A stretch of DNA of 64,000 bases from Streptomyces sp. WZ-12 (GTDB lineage Bacteria > Actinomycetota > Actinomycetes > Streptomycetales > Streptomycetaceae): the NCBI RefSeq assembly GCF_028898845.1, contig NZ_CP118574.1:3968001-4032000 (forward strand). The letters run 5' to 3'. This document shows positions 36,010 to 44,838 of this stretch, piece after piece; the stretch's first letter is position 1; each line of letters begins with the position of its first letter. A program made the position numbers and the translations under genes. Under the pieces are notes generated by a model that saw only the letters and a list, made by a program, of their open reading frames with translations, was not told the DNA's origin and searched no databases.

Positions 36010-36155
36010 GGCTCGCCGCCCTCGGGTCGCACCGGTCGTCGCCGCGGGTCGGCCGGCCCGCGGCCGGGGCGGCCCGCTCCCTTCGCAGTCTAGGGAGGGC
36101 GGGGCGGGGGCGCCTCCTGCGTACGGGACGGGGGCTTCGGGTTGCGCCCCGGGCA

Positions 36156-36185
36156 TTGACGGAGTGAGCGCTCACTCCGTAGCGT
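36156..36185 (+). promoter_or_regulatory. Promoter overlapped by a perfect 22-bp palindrome (TetR operator)
   Basis: Positions 36159-36180 form a perfect inverted repeat with half-site ACGGAGTGAGC. It fills the space between -35 TTGACG (36156) and -10 TAGCGT (36180), 8 bp before the tetR start. This is what an autorepressor site should look like. Confidence 0.8.
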
Positions 36186-36192
36186 CGGGAGC

Positions 36193-36855
36193 ATGACGAA
36201 ACCTTCAACTCCCTTAGCGGAGAAGCCTTCTCGTCGTCGCGCTCCCGGTATGAGCGTCGAACAGCGCCGGGCGATGATCGTCGCGGCCGCGCTGCCGTTG
36301 GTCGCCGTGCACGGGACGGCCGTCACCACCAGCCAGATCGCCCGCGCCGCCGGAATCGGCGAGGGCACCGTCTTCCGCGCGTTCAAGGACAAGGACGCCC
36401 TGCTGGACGCCTGCCTGGCCGAGGCCGCGGGCGTCGATCACGTGCTGCGCGAACTGGCCTCGATCCCGCTCGACGAACCGCTGACCGCGCGGCTCACCGA
36501 GGCCGCCGAGGCCCTCTGCGCCCACATGGAGCGCATGGGGACCGTGCTGCGGAGCCTCTACGCCACCGGGCACCGCGGCGACCGCGGGCGACCGGACCGG
36601 GCGCGGGCGGGCGGCGAGCCGCCGGAGGACGGGCGGGCCCGGTCCTTCGCCGCGCTGCGGGAGGCCGTGGAGGAGCTGATCGAGCCGGACCGGGCGGCGC
36701 TGCGGCTGAGCCCCGAGCGGGTGGCCGCCGCCTTCCTGGGCCTGCTCTTCAGCCGGCTGCCCGCGCCGGCCGACCCGACCGACGCGCCGCTCGCCCCCGA
36801 GGAACTCATCTCCGTGCTGCTGCACGGCACCCTCGCCGAGCCGGGGAGCGCCTAA
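36193..36855 (+). CDS. TetR-family transcriptional regulator
   Basis: The 220-residue protein has the HTH at about residues 25-65 (RRAMIVAAALPLVAVHGTAVTTSQIARAAGIGEGTVFRAFKDKDALL) and an all-helical ligand domain. A palindrome overlapping its promoter implies autoregulation. Its stop overlaps the next ATG (TAATG), so it is coupled to the downstream VOC protein and probably controls it. Confidence 0.92.
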   Translation: MTKPSTPLAEKPSRRRAPGMSVEQRRAMIVAAALPLVAVHGTAVTTSQIARAAGIGEGTVFRAFKDKDALLDACLAEAAGVDHVLRELASIPLDEPLTARLTEAAEALCAHMERMGTVLRSLYATGHRGDRGRPDRARAGGEPPEDGRARSFAALREAVEELIEPDRAALRLSPERVAAAFLGLLFSRLPAPADPTDAPLAPEELISVLLHGTLAEPGSA

Positions 36856-37229
36856 TGCCGGTCAGCCTCAACCACACCGTCGTCCCGGCGACCGATCACC
36901 GCGCGGCGGCCCGCTTCTTCGCCTCGGTCATGGGCCTGGCGGAGCTGCCGCCGGCCGGCCGGAACGGGCACTTCGCCCCGGTCCGGGTGAACGGGACGCT
37001 CACCCTGGACTTCATGGCCGTCCCGGACCCCCAGGGCCACCATCTGGCCTTCGACGTCGACCCGGAGACCTTCGACGGGATCCTCGCCCGCCTCCGCTCG
37101 GCCGGCGTCCCCTACGGCAACGACCCGGGCCGTCCGGACAACGGCAGCATCGACCATCCGCTGCGCCCCCGAGGGCTGTTCTTCGTCGACGCCGACCGCA
37201 ACCTCTACGAGGTGATGTCGCCGGCGTGA
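36855..37229 (+). CDS. VOC-family protein coupled to TetR
   Basis: The 124-residue glyoxalase-fold protein begins LNHTVVPATDHRAAARFFASVMGL and ends GLFFVDADRNLYEVM, with His and Glu positions suited to metal binding. It starts within the tetR stop codon. It may be an enzyme or binding protein for the compound sensed by the TetR regulator. Confidence 0.87.
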   Translation: MPVSLNHTVVPATDHRAAARFFASVMGLAELPPAGRNGHFAPVRVNGTLTLDFMAVPDPQGHHLAFDVDPETFDGILARLRSAGVPYGNDPGRPDNGSIDHPLRPRGLFFVDADRNLYEVMSPA

Positions 37230-37240
37230 GCCGGGGCGGC

Positions 37241-37272
37241 GGCCGGCCGGCACCCCGCGGCGCCGGCCGGCC
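37241..37272. terminator. Hairpin between convergent VOC and aldo/keto reductase genes
   Basis: GGCCGGCCGGC / GCCGGCCGGCC forms a perfect 11-bp stem with a 10-nt loop, 11 bp after the VOC stop and 12 bp beyond the reductase stop. Confidence 0.65.
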
Positions 37273-37284
37273 GTGCCCGTGGGG

Positions 37285-38271
<987 letters not shown>

Positions 38272-38359
38272 GTCTGCTACCTCCTGGGACGTACGGCGAA
38301 CGGAACGGGCGGACCGGCCGTGACCGACCCCGGGAGCCGCGGCCCCCAACCCGCTTCAG

Positions 38360-38390
38360 ACGGTAGGAGTTGGAGTGCGCTCCAAGTCAA
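38360..38390 (-). promoter_or_regulatory. MerR-type promoter with 19-bp spacer and TTGGAG/CTCCAA dyad
   Basis: On the minus strand TTGACT (38390-38385) and TACCGT (38365-38360) are 19 bp apart. The spacer region contains TTGGAG-CGCA-CTCCAA (38385-38370). This is the architecture by which MerR-family activators untwist long-spacer promoters. It serves the aldo/keto reductase. Confidence 0.75.
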
Positions 38391-38448
38391 CCGATCTTTG
38401 CCCGGCGGCACTTCGCCGGCCGCGGTCATCCGCCCCCGTCAGGTGTCG

Positions 38449-38841
38449 TCAGGTGTCGTCGCCCGCTATGGCGCGCAGGGCCCGGCAGTGCGCGGCGAAG
38501 GCCGCCCGGCCGTCCGGCGTGAGCGCCAGCCAGGTGCGCGGGCGCTTGCCGATGTACCCCTTGGTGACCGCGACATAGCCGGCCTTCTCCAGCGTGGCGA
38601 CCTGCCGCGAGAGGACCGAGTCGCTGACCTCGACGGTATCGCGGACGAACGCGAACTCGGCCTTCTCGGCGGCCGCCAGGGTCGCCACGATGGAGAAGCG
38701 GACCGGGGCGTGGATGACCTCGTCCAGCCCGTGGCGCGGATGGCTGCCGGCGCATTGGGCGGCACCGCCAAGGGACTTGGGGTCCGCCGACGCCGCGCGC
38801 TCCGCACCCGTCTCGCGGGTCGTCTCGCGCCGCCCCGTCAC
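38449..38841 (-). CDS. Winged-helix transcriptional regulator
   Basis: The 130-residue protein has a disordered N-terminus and then a wHTH: HAPVRFSIVATLAAAEKAEFAFVRDTVEVSDSVLSRQVATLEKAGYVAVTKGYIGKRPRTWLALT. This resembles the transcriptional regulator type paired with small membrane proteins in actinobacteria. The GTG start overlaps the membrane-protein stop by GTGA. The stop lies in a tandem 10-bp repeat (38441-38460). Confidence 0.85.
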   Translation of the reverse strand: MTGRRETTRETGAERAASADPKSLGGAAQCAGSHPRHGLDEVIHAPVRFSIVATLAAAEKAEFAFVRDTVEVSDSVLSRQVATLEKAGYVAVTKGYIGKRPRTWLALTPDGRAAFAAHCRALRAIAGDDT

Positions 38842-39257
38842 CGGCGGGCCTCCAGATATCCGCCTATCAGCCCGGGCAGGGCGACCACCACGGCTCCGGG
38901 CACCCACCAGGCGGCCACGCCCGGGAAGAAGATCACGCCGAGCGTCAGCACCGCGGCGTACAGCAGACCCCAGGTGCCGATCATGATGCCGTGCCGGATG
39001 CCGAACCCCCGGCGGGCGACGGGCTGTCGGGCCGCGTAGACCGACAGCCACGACACCACGACCACCAAGAATCCGGTGCCGACCGCCACTCCGTACGGGG
39101 CCCTCAGCAGGCCGATCGCGAGCACCGCGAGGCCGGCCGCGGCGCCGTGGACGAACTGATACCGCACGTACCACCGCGTGCCCTTGCGGACCGTGGAACC
39201 CAACTGCGCCGCGCGGGCCAGCGTGGCCGCGGCGTCGTGGGACGCACACTCCCTCAT
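38838..39257 (-). CDS. Four-helix membrane protein paired with a wHTH regulator
   Basis: The 139-residue protein has about four TM helices (for example AAGLAVLAIGLLRAPYGVAVGTGFLVVVVSWLSVYAA and MIGTWGLLYAAVLTLGVIFF). The ATG at 39257 has GAGGGGGAG directly upstream; the in-frame ATG at 39272 has none. It is coupled to the downstream regulator, which probably represses the pair through the direct repeats upstream. The function is unknown. Confidence 0.8.
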   Translation of the reverse strand: MRECASHDAAATLARAAQLGSTVRKGTRWYVRYQFVHGAAAGLAVLAIGLLRAPYGVAVGTGFLVVVVSWLSVYAARQPVARRGFGIRHGIMIGTWGLLYAAVLTLGVIFFPGVAAWWVPGAVVVALPGLIGGYLEARR

Positions 39258-39299
39258 GACACTCCCCCTCATCGCTCATGCTTTCGACACTCACCATGC

Positions 39300-39334
39300 T
39301 GACAAGAACTTTCCGAACTGACAAGTACTTTCCG
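39300..39334 (-). promoter_or_regulatory. Tandem 16-bp direct repeat, likely operator
   Basis: TGACAAGAACTTTCCG (39300-39315) and TGACAAGTACTTTCCG (39319-39334) differ at one base and are 19 bp apart centre to centre. They lie 43 bp upstream of the membrane-protein/regulator operon and are AT-richer than their surroundings. The rest of the 358-bp gap holds a purine-rich RBS-like GAGGAGGTGA near 39480 but no convincing gene. Confidence 0.65.
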
Positions 39335-39615
39335 GCACTTGATGTGCAGGCGGGGCGGGGCGGGCAGACACCGCCCGAGGCCATCGGCGATCGCGCCGGG
39401 CCCGCTCACCAGGTCGGGTACTGTTGCCCCGGCCACCGGCGCGCACCGTCGCGCCGGAGCGCGCCCGCCCGTGCCGCACCGAGGAGGTGAGACCGATTCC
39501 CCGCCAGTCCAGGCAGGTGCTCCCGTCTCGCGTCCGTGCGTCCACCGGCTCCAGGTGACCGCCCGACATCCGTGACCCGGGACGCGCCGCACGGCATCCC
39601 GAAAGGCTCACCACC

Positions 39616-40464
39616 ATGTCGTCCCACCCGTCACCCCGGACCACCGCCGCACCGCCGGCCCCGGTCATCGCCCGTCTGCGCGCCGCCGGTTGCGTCTTCG
39701 CCGAGGACGAGGCCGCGCTGCTGATCGACACCGCCCGCACCCCGGCCGACCTCGCCGCCATGGTGGAACGGCGGGCGGCCGGTCACCCCCTGGAACACGT
39801 CCTCGGCTGGGCCGAGTTCGGCGGCCTGCGGATCGCGGTGGGCCCGGGGGTCTTCGTGCCGCGCCGGCGCACCGAGTTCCTGCTCGACCAGGCCGTCGCC
39901 CTCGGGCGCCGGGCCGCCGGGCGGGCCGACCGACGCCCCGTGGCGGTCGACCTGTGCTGCGGCTCCGGCGCCGTGGGAGCGGCCCTGGCCGCCGCGCTGG
40001 GCGAGGTCGAGCTGCACGCCGCCGACATCGAACCGGCCGCGGTGCGCTGCGCCCGCCGCAACGTGGCCGCCGCCGGCGGCCTGGTCTACGAGGGCGACCT
40101 GTTCGCCCCGCTCCCCGTCCAACTCCAGGGCCGGATCGACGTCTTGACGGCCAACGTGCCCTACGTGCCCACCGAGGAGGTCGAGCTGCTGCCTCCGGAG
40201 GCCCGCGAGTACGAACCCCGGGTGGCGCTCGACGGCGGTGTGGACGGGCTCGACGTGCTGCGACGGGTGACCACGGCCGCGCCCCGGTGGCTGGCGCCGG
40301 GCGGCCACCTCCTGGTGGAGACCGGCGAACGCCAGGCGGCCCGGGCGGTGCGGACCTTCCGGCGCAGTGGGCTGCTGCCCCACGTGGCCACCTCCGACGA
40401 ACTCTTCGCCACCGTCGTCATCGGCACCCGCCCGGCCGACCCCGAGCCCGCCACGACTCCGTAG
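39616..40464 (+). CDS. PrmC/HemK-like N5-glutamine methyltransferase family protein
   Basis: The 282-residue SAM-dependent methyltransferase has GHPLEHVLGWAEFGGLRIAVGPGVFVPRRRTE (the PrmC-type N-domain link), the SAM loop VDLCCGSGAVG and HAADIEP. The catalytic motif reads NVPYVPTEE where PrmC has NPPY. It is shorter than true PrmC, so it is probably a paralogue whose protein substrate is unknown. GAAAGG precedes the ATG. Confidence 0.87.
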   Translation: MSSHPSPRTTAAPPAPVIARLRAAGCVFAEDEAALLIDTARTPADLAAMVERRAAGHPLEHVLGWAEFGGLRIAVGPGVFVPRRRTEFLLDQAVALGRRAAGRADRRPVAVDLCCGSGAVGAALAAALGEVELHAADIEPAAVRCARRNVAAAGGLVYEGDLFAPLPVQLQGRIDVLTANVPYVPTEEVELLPPEAREYEPRVALDGGVDGLDVLRRVTTAAPRWLAPGGHLLVETGERQAARAVRTFRRSGLLPHVATSDELFATVVIGTRPADPEPATTP

Positions 40465-40511
40465 CGGTTAACTCCTTCGCCGTTGTCAGTGGGGCACCGT
40501 ACGGTGGGCGC

Positions 40512-41387
40512 ATGGCTTCGATGAGCTATGACCGCCACTGTGCCGAAATCGTCGCTCAGACCGCCCTGTTGAGCACCCGCCTGTCCGATGCCGACCTCTC
40601 GGCGCCGGTGCCCTCCTGCCCCGGCTGGACGCTCGCCCAGTTGGTGCGCCACCTCGGCGGTGCGCACCGCTGGGTCGACACCATCATCCGGACCAGGGCC
40701 ACCGGCCCGGTCCCCGACGACCTGGTCAACGACGTCACCGGCTACGCCGACGTGGACGCGGCCGCGCTCGGCGCCTGGCTCACCGAGGGCGCCGAGCAGT
40801 TGGCCGACGTCCTGCGCGCCGCCGGGCCCGACACCGCGGTCTGGACGGTGGCCCCGGGCGGCACGCCGGCCTTCTGGGCCCGCCGGATGACGCACGAGAC
40901 GGTGGTGCACCGTGCGGACGCCACCTTCGCCACCGCGCGGTCCCCGGCCGGCCCGGCCCCGGCCGACCGCCCGTTCGCCGTCGTCGAGGACGTCGCCATC
41001 GACGCCCTCGACGAGTGGATGTCCTTCGGCTCACTGCCGGTCGTGCTCGAACCCAAGCCGCGGATATGCGCGTTCATGGGCGCCGGCCACAGCCTCCGCT
41101 TCCGGGCCACCGACGCCGCCCCCGAGGCCGCGGCGGACTGGCTGATCAGCCTGGAGGCCGACGCCCTCACCTGGCACCGCCCGGCCACCGGCACCCTCGC
41201 CACGCCGACCACCACCACCGTCCGCGGGGCCCTGAGCGACCTCCTGCTGCTCGTCTACGGCCGCCTCCCCACCCGCGGCCCGACCCCCGGGCCGGTCGGC
41301 GCGCACACCGGCCCGGTCGAGATCACCGGCGACCTCGACCTCCTCGACGCCTGGCTGGACGCCGTCAGCTTCTGGCTCAAGGAGTAG
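40512..41387 (+). CDS. Maleylpyruvate isomerase family, mycothiol-dependent (DinB/MDMPI fold)
   Basis: The 291-residue protein begins YDRHCAEIVAQTALLSTRL and has SCPGWTLAQLVRHLGGAHRWV, the metal-binding His of the MDMPI N-domain. RRMTHETVVHRADA contributes two further His ligands. The domain typically uses mycothiol as cofactor, which fits mshD in this genome. TACGGT ends 6 nt before the ATG, so it is probably leaderless. The substrate is unknown. Confidence 0.87.
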   Translation: MASMSYDRHCAEIVAQTALLSTRLSDADLSAPVPSCPGWTLAQLVRHLGGAHRWVDTIIRTRATGPVPDDLVNDVTGYADVDAAALGAWLTEGAEQLADVLRAAGPDTAVWTVAPGGTPAFWARRMTHETVVHRADATFATARSPAGPAPADRPFAVVEDVAIDALDEWMSFGSLPVVLEPKPRICAFMGAGHSLRFRATDAAPEAAADWLISLEADALTWHRPATGTLATPTTTTVRGALSDLLLLVYGRLPTRGPTPGPVGAHTGPVEITGDLDLLDAWLDAVSFWLKE

Positions 41388-41589
41388 CAGGAGCAGGGCA
41401 GTTACGCGGCCCGGCACCTCTCAGGGGGACGATGCCCAACGGGCCCCGGTCGCGGCCGGTTCGGCGGTGGTCGTGGGCGGACCGGCAGTCAGCGCACCGG
41501 GGCGTCGGCCGGCGGGGCCAACGCCCATGAGCGGCAGGGCTCTTGGGGATCGGACAAGGCGCCGCCCTCCGCTCCCGTAGGGCGGGTGA

Positions 41590-41614
41590 CCGGGCGGCGG
41601 CTCCGATCGCCCGG
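41590..41614 (-). terminator. Hairpin after the SDR gene
   Basis: CCGGGCG / CGCCCGG forms a 7-bp stem with an 11-nt loop, starting 5 bp beyond the SDR stop on the minus strand. Confidence 0.45.
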
Positions 41615-41619
41615 CCCGT

Positions 41620-42585
41620 TCACGGCGTGACAACCGGCTCGACCCCGGTCAACGCGCAACTGGCCGCCCAGAGTCGGGCCGCGACCTCGGTGTCGGCCAG
41701 GTTGCGCCACCGCGGCTCGTTGCGCGGCCGGCCGCGCAGGCCGAGGACCCGAGGACCCCACAACTGCCCGCCGCGCACGCCCGGATCGAGCACCGCGCGC
41801 ACCGCCGGCCACGCCCCGGCGTGCTTGCCCTGAAGGACGGCGGCCGCGGGCAGCCCGCGCAGCCAGGCGCCGGCGGTCCGGACGTGCACCGGCGGGCGGG
41901 TCGGGGTGCGGGAGTCGAGGGCGCCGCCGGGGTGGACCACCACGCTCGCCACCGGGCTGCCGGCGGCCCGCAGTCGACGGTCCAGCTCGAACCCGACGTG
42001 CATCTGCGCCAGTTTGGACCGTCCGTAGGTGCGCTTGGGCCGGTAGTCGCGCCGGGACTGAAGGTCGTCCAGATCCAGCCGCTCGGTCTTGGCCGCGAAG
42101 CTCCCCATGGTCACCACGCGGCCCGCCGGCGCGGCCGACAGCAGCGGCAGCAGCCACCGGGTCAGCGCGAAGTGCCCGAGGTGGTTGGTGCCGAACATCA
42201 ACTCGTGTCCGTCGCCGGTCTCTTGGCGCGCCGGCCCGTCGAGCGCGACCCCGGCGTTGTGGACCACCGCGTCGAGGCGCGTCACCTCCAGGGACTCCAC
42301 CGCGTCCCGGAGGGAGGCGAGGTCGGCGAGGTCCATCCGGACGGCCCGTACCCGTGCGCCGGGGACCCGGGCGCGCAGCGCCCCCAGGGCGTCCTCGGCC
42401 CGCGCCGGGTTCCGGCTGCCCAGGATGACGACGGCCCCGGTCGCGGCGAGCTGCTCGGCGACGAAGTACCCGATGCCCGCGTTGCCGCCGGTGACCAGGA
42501 CGGTACTGCCGTCGGCGGACGGCAACCGGTGCACGTCCCAGCGCGGGACGGACGGCACGGATGACACGGGCGGCACGGACGACAT
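41620..42585 (-). CDS. Short-chain dehydrogenase/reductase (retinol-dehydrogenase-like)
   Basis: The 321-residue Rossmann enzyme has VLVTGGNAGIGYFVAEQL (cofactor loop), VHNAGVA, the active-site segment VTMGSFAA with Ser, and YGRSKLAQ (catalytic Tyr-x3-Lys). A C-terminal extension of about 80 residues follows. AAGGGAG precedes the ATG. The Tn7-like element has inserted 231 bp upstream of its start codon. Confidence 0.92.
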   Translation of the reverse strand: MSSVPPVSSVPSVPRWDVHRLPSADGSTVLVTGGNAGIGYFVAEQLAATGAVVILGSRNPARAEDALGALRARVPGARVRAVRMDLADLASLRDAVESLEVTRLDAVVHNAGVALDGPARQETGDGHELMFGTNHLGHFALTRWLLPLLSAAPAGRVVTMGSFAAKTERLDLDDLQSRRDYRPKRTYGRSKLAQMHVGFELDRRLRAAGSPVASVVVHPGGALDSRTPTRPPVHVRTAGAWLRGLPAAAVLQGKHAGAWPAVRAVLDPGVRGGQLWGPRVLGLRGRPRNEPRWRNLADTEVAARLWAASCALTGVEPVVTP

Positions 42586-42811
42586 GCGGGCTCCCTTATG
42601 GCACGAGGCGCGACGATCAAGACGGGACGAGACGACGGGTGACGGGATGACGGGACAGCCACGGCATACGGCCCGCCGCCCCCGCCCCCGGTCCTCACCC
42701 ACACTCGCAGCGACCACCAACAGCCCACCGACGCACCGCCGACGCCGCACCGACAGCGCCCGCCGACAACCCCGCGGCCCCTCCACGCGACAGGGCGACG
42801 CGCGGGCCACC

Positions 42812-42816
42812 TCGAC
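42812..42816. repeat. Target-site duplication, left copy (TCGAC)
   Basis: TCGAC directly precedes the terminal TGTCCTGTC of the transposon and is repeated exactly after the right terminus at 47820-47824. A 5-bp duplication is the size made by Tn7-type transposition. Confidence 0.88.
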
Positions 42817-42840
42817 TGTCCTGTCGCAGTTAAGTCCGAG
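42817..42840 (+). repeat. Left terminal inverted repeat
   Basis: The first 24 bases match the reverse complement of the right end at 19 positions: TGTCCTGTC is exact, and GTCCG recurs further in. It begins with the TGT typical of Tn7/Tn5053-class ends. Confidence 0.85.
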
Positions 42841-43075
42841 TGGTGTAGGGCCTCGGATCTGGGATGCCCGGAGAAGTCTGAGACGACGGGTCCTGGGGGC
42901 GTCTCAGCTTGCGCCGGGTAGCTCTTCGTTGGGCATATGCGGCGAGGGATCTTTCGATCCCGTCGGCGGCATCCCGTAAGGCATGGACGAACCACATGCC
43001 TCCGTCGAATCGGGGGACCAACTCGACTTGGAGTCGGTTGTTGAACTCGTCGATGAACTGCTGGAAGCCGTGTCC
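42830..43075 (-). other. In-frame continuation of tniQ beyond a TAA codon
   Basis: Directly after the TAA that ends tniQ, the same frame stays open for 81 more residues (GHGFQQFIDEFNNRLQVELV, then FDGGMWFVHALRDAADGIERS). Codon choice and composition look coding, and the sequence looks like a natural TniQ C-terminus. The last 25 or so residues run into the transposon-end repeats and may not be native. No good start codon or RBS would make it a separate gene. Confidence 0.6.
42864..42921. repeat. TnsB-type repeats, left end
   Basis: One 22-bp copy, TGCCCGGAGAAGTCTGAGAC at 42865-42884, points the same way as the right-end set. A second at 42900-42921 (GTCTCAGCTTGCGCCGGG core) is inverted. A third degenerate copy lies in the terminal repeat. 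They probably bind TnsB. Confidence 0.7.
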
Positions 43076-43804
43076 TTACGCGAGGGCGAGTGAGCGCCAG
43101 TGAGGTGAGGCGTAGAGCGCGGTGATGGTGACGGTCTCCGGGTAGTGGGCGATGAGACGGCGGTGGTCACGGTTGCTGCCGTGCCGGAGTGGGGGAAGGG
43201 CTTGGACGCGTCGCGCTGTGTCCTCGTGGCGGAAGCTGCGACCGGCGAGGTCGTGCCAGAGCTTGGCTCCGCGCTCGTAGCAGGTGGTGAGGACAACGGG
43301 CCCGTGCTTGTGGAGAAGGCGGTGGTGACGTCGTTGTGCCTGCAGGACGTCAGGTAGAGCGGTGAGATCGGCCTGGATCTGGTAGTGCCCTGCTGGTTCT
43401 CCGATCCAGAGTCTGTGGCGGAGGCAGACCTGGTGGTGGAAGCGCGAGCGCCAGGCGGTGACCTGATGAACGCGGTTGTAGGTTCCGGTGCGACGGGCGA
43501 CGCAGAGATGGCAGGGGACGCCCGGAAGAAAGTCCGGGCGGGAGGGGTGGAACATCTTCGGCTGTTGACCGAGATAGGGGATCGCCTGCAGCAGGCTCTT
43601 CCGGGACTGGCCGCTGGCCAGGCTGAGTCGGTCAATGTAGTCCTGCCGGGACTCCAGCCAGCTGCTCTGCGCGAGTGCTCGTGTGGGAATGACTCCGTTG
43701 GCCTCGCCCAGGCGGCGGAGGTAGGACTTCTCCGTCTCTTGCGGGAACGGGGTGACGGGGCGGGGAAGACGCCTGGTCAGCCAGTAATCAGTTGGTTCGC
43801 TCAT
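43076..43804 (-). CDS. tniQ: TniQ/TnsD-family target-selection protein, apparently truncated
   Basis: The 242-residue product has the TniQ N-domain (RRLPRPVTPFPQETEKSYLRRLGEANG) and zinc-finger residues PCHLC...VCLRH (C-x2-C, C-x2-H). A helical part follows, up to SPHWRSLALA. TniQ/TnsD proteins choose the target and recruit TnsC. A TAA at 43078-43076 stops it, but the frame continues as coding-like sequence for 81 more residues, so a nonsense change is likely. Its ATG overlaps the tniB stop (ATGA). Confidence 0.85.
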   Translation of the reverse strand: MSEPTDYWLTRRLPRPVTPFPQETEKSYLRRLGEANGVIPTRALAQSSWLESRQDYIDRLSLASGQSRKSLLQAIPYLGQQPKMFHPSRPDFLPGVPCHLCVARRTGTYNRVHQVTAWRSRFHHQVCLRHRLWIGEPAGHYQIQADLTALPDVLQAQRRHHRLLHKHGPVVLTTCYERGAKLWHDLAGRSFRHEDTARRVQALPPLRHGSNRDHRRLIAHYPETVTITALYASPHWRSLALA

Positions 43805-44838
43805 CCGGCCCTCTGGCGGGAGGCGTTCTCGCTGTTGTGATCGATCCGGGTCTTCTTCAGCAAGCTCTGGGTGATGCGTTCGCTCTGGTCGAGGATCGCG
43901 GTGATGGCCGCGGCGCGGATCAGGTGAGAGAGGCTTCCGATCATGCCGCCGGTGCGCTGGTGCAGATAGTCGGAGAGATTCACCAGGGTCTGCGGCTGGT
44001 GGCGGTGGAGGCGCAAGGTGTCCTCCAAGGTGGCGATCAGTGATCGCCACTCCGCGTTGCGGGGGAAGGCGCCGGTGCGGACCAGGGTGCAGCGTCCGCC
44101 CATCTGCCGGCCGCGGATGCCGGTGAAAACGCCGGACTGCTCGACGTCGATGCCGGCATAGACGAAGGTTGCGGGCAGGTGTTCGGTGAAGTACTTCAGG
44201 TGATCGGACAGGTCCTCGCCGGCGGTGGTTCCGTGGTTCAGGAGGTGGATCTCGTCGACGAGCACGAGGTCCGTGCGGGCCTCGATCATCACCTGGCAGA
44301 CGACGTTGGTGATATCGATCGTGTTGTGACGGGCCGAGACGGAGGGCAGGCCGAGGAAGCGGGCGAACTCGATGGCGAGTTTCCTGGGCGACCCCTTGGG
44401 CGGGGCAGTCAGATAGACGACCGGGATTCCGTCGCTGTCGGGATGGCGTTGGCGGACGCGCAGTTCGTGGAGACGGCCGAGCTGCTTGAGCGCCGTGGTC
44501 TTGCCCGTGGTCTGCTGACCGGAGACGATCAGGCCGCGCCGGGCTCCGGTTTCACGCTGGTTGAGCAGAGTCAGCAGGCGCCCCTGGTGGGCGATCTCCC
44601 GGACGGCCGAGGTGCGTACGACTTGAAGTTCGGAGTGGTAGAGGATGCGGGCATCGTCGTAGGACTCCTGATCGGCGGGGCTCAGCGAACGCCACCGGTC
44701 TTCGGGCAGCAGATCGAAGCTGGTCTGGTCGGCTTCGACGAACTGCCGCCAGCCGGTGAGCTGCGTGGTGGGATCACGCCGCGTCTCCAGCAGCCCGCCG
44801 GTGCCACCAGTGTCCGGGTCCGGTGTGTTCACCACCAT
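43801..44838 (-). CDS. tniB: TniB/TnsC-family AAA+ transposition ATPase
   Basis: The 345-residue AAA+ protein has Walker A SGQQTTGKTTALKQ, Walker B LVLVDEIHLL, and a sensor region with YAGIDVEQSGVF. TnsC/TniB assembles on target DNA in an ATP-dependent way and links TniQ to the TnsAB transposase. Its ATG lies 10 bp inside the end of tnsB and its stop overlaps the tniQ start, so the genes are translationally linked. Confidence 0.93.
   Translation of the reverse strand: MVVNTPDPDTGGTGGLLETRRDPTTQLTGWRQFVEADQTSFDLLPEDRWRSLSPADQESYDDARILYHSELQVVRTSAVREIAHQGRLLTLLNQRETGARRGLIVSGQQTTGKTTALKQLGRLHELRVRQRHPDSDGIPVVYLTAPPKGSPRKLAIEFARFLGLPSVSARHNTIDITNVVCQVMIEARTDLVLVDEIHLLNHGTTAGEDLSDHLKYFTEHLPATFVYAGIDVEQSGVFTGIRGRQMGGRCTLVRTGAFPRNAEWRSLIATLEDTLRLHRHQPQTLVNLSDYLHQRTGGMIGSLSHLIRAAAITAILDQSERITQSLLKKTRIDHNSENASRQRAG

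Noticed and set aside
40161..40910. Antisense 249-codon frame across the methyltransferase and the 40512 gene
   Set aside because: Shadow frame: both plus-strand proteins have clear families, and this one has none.
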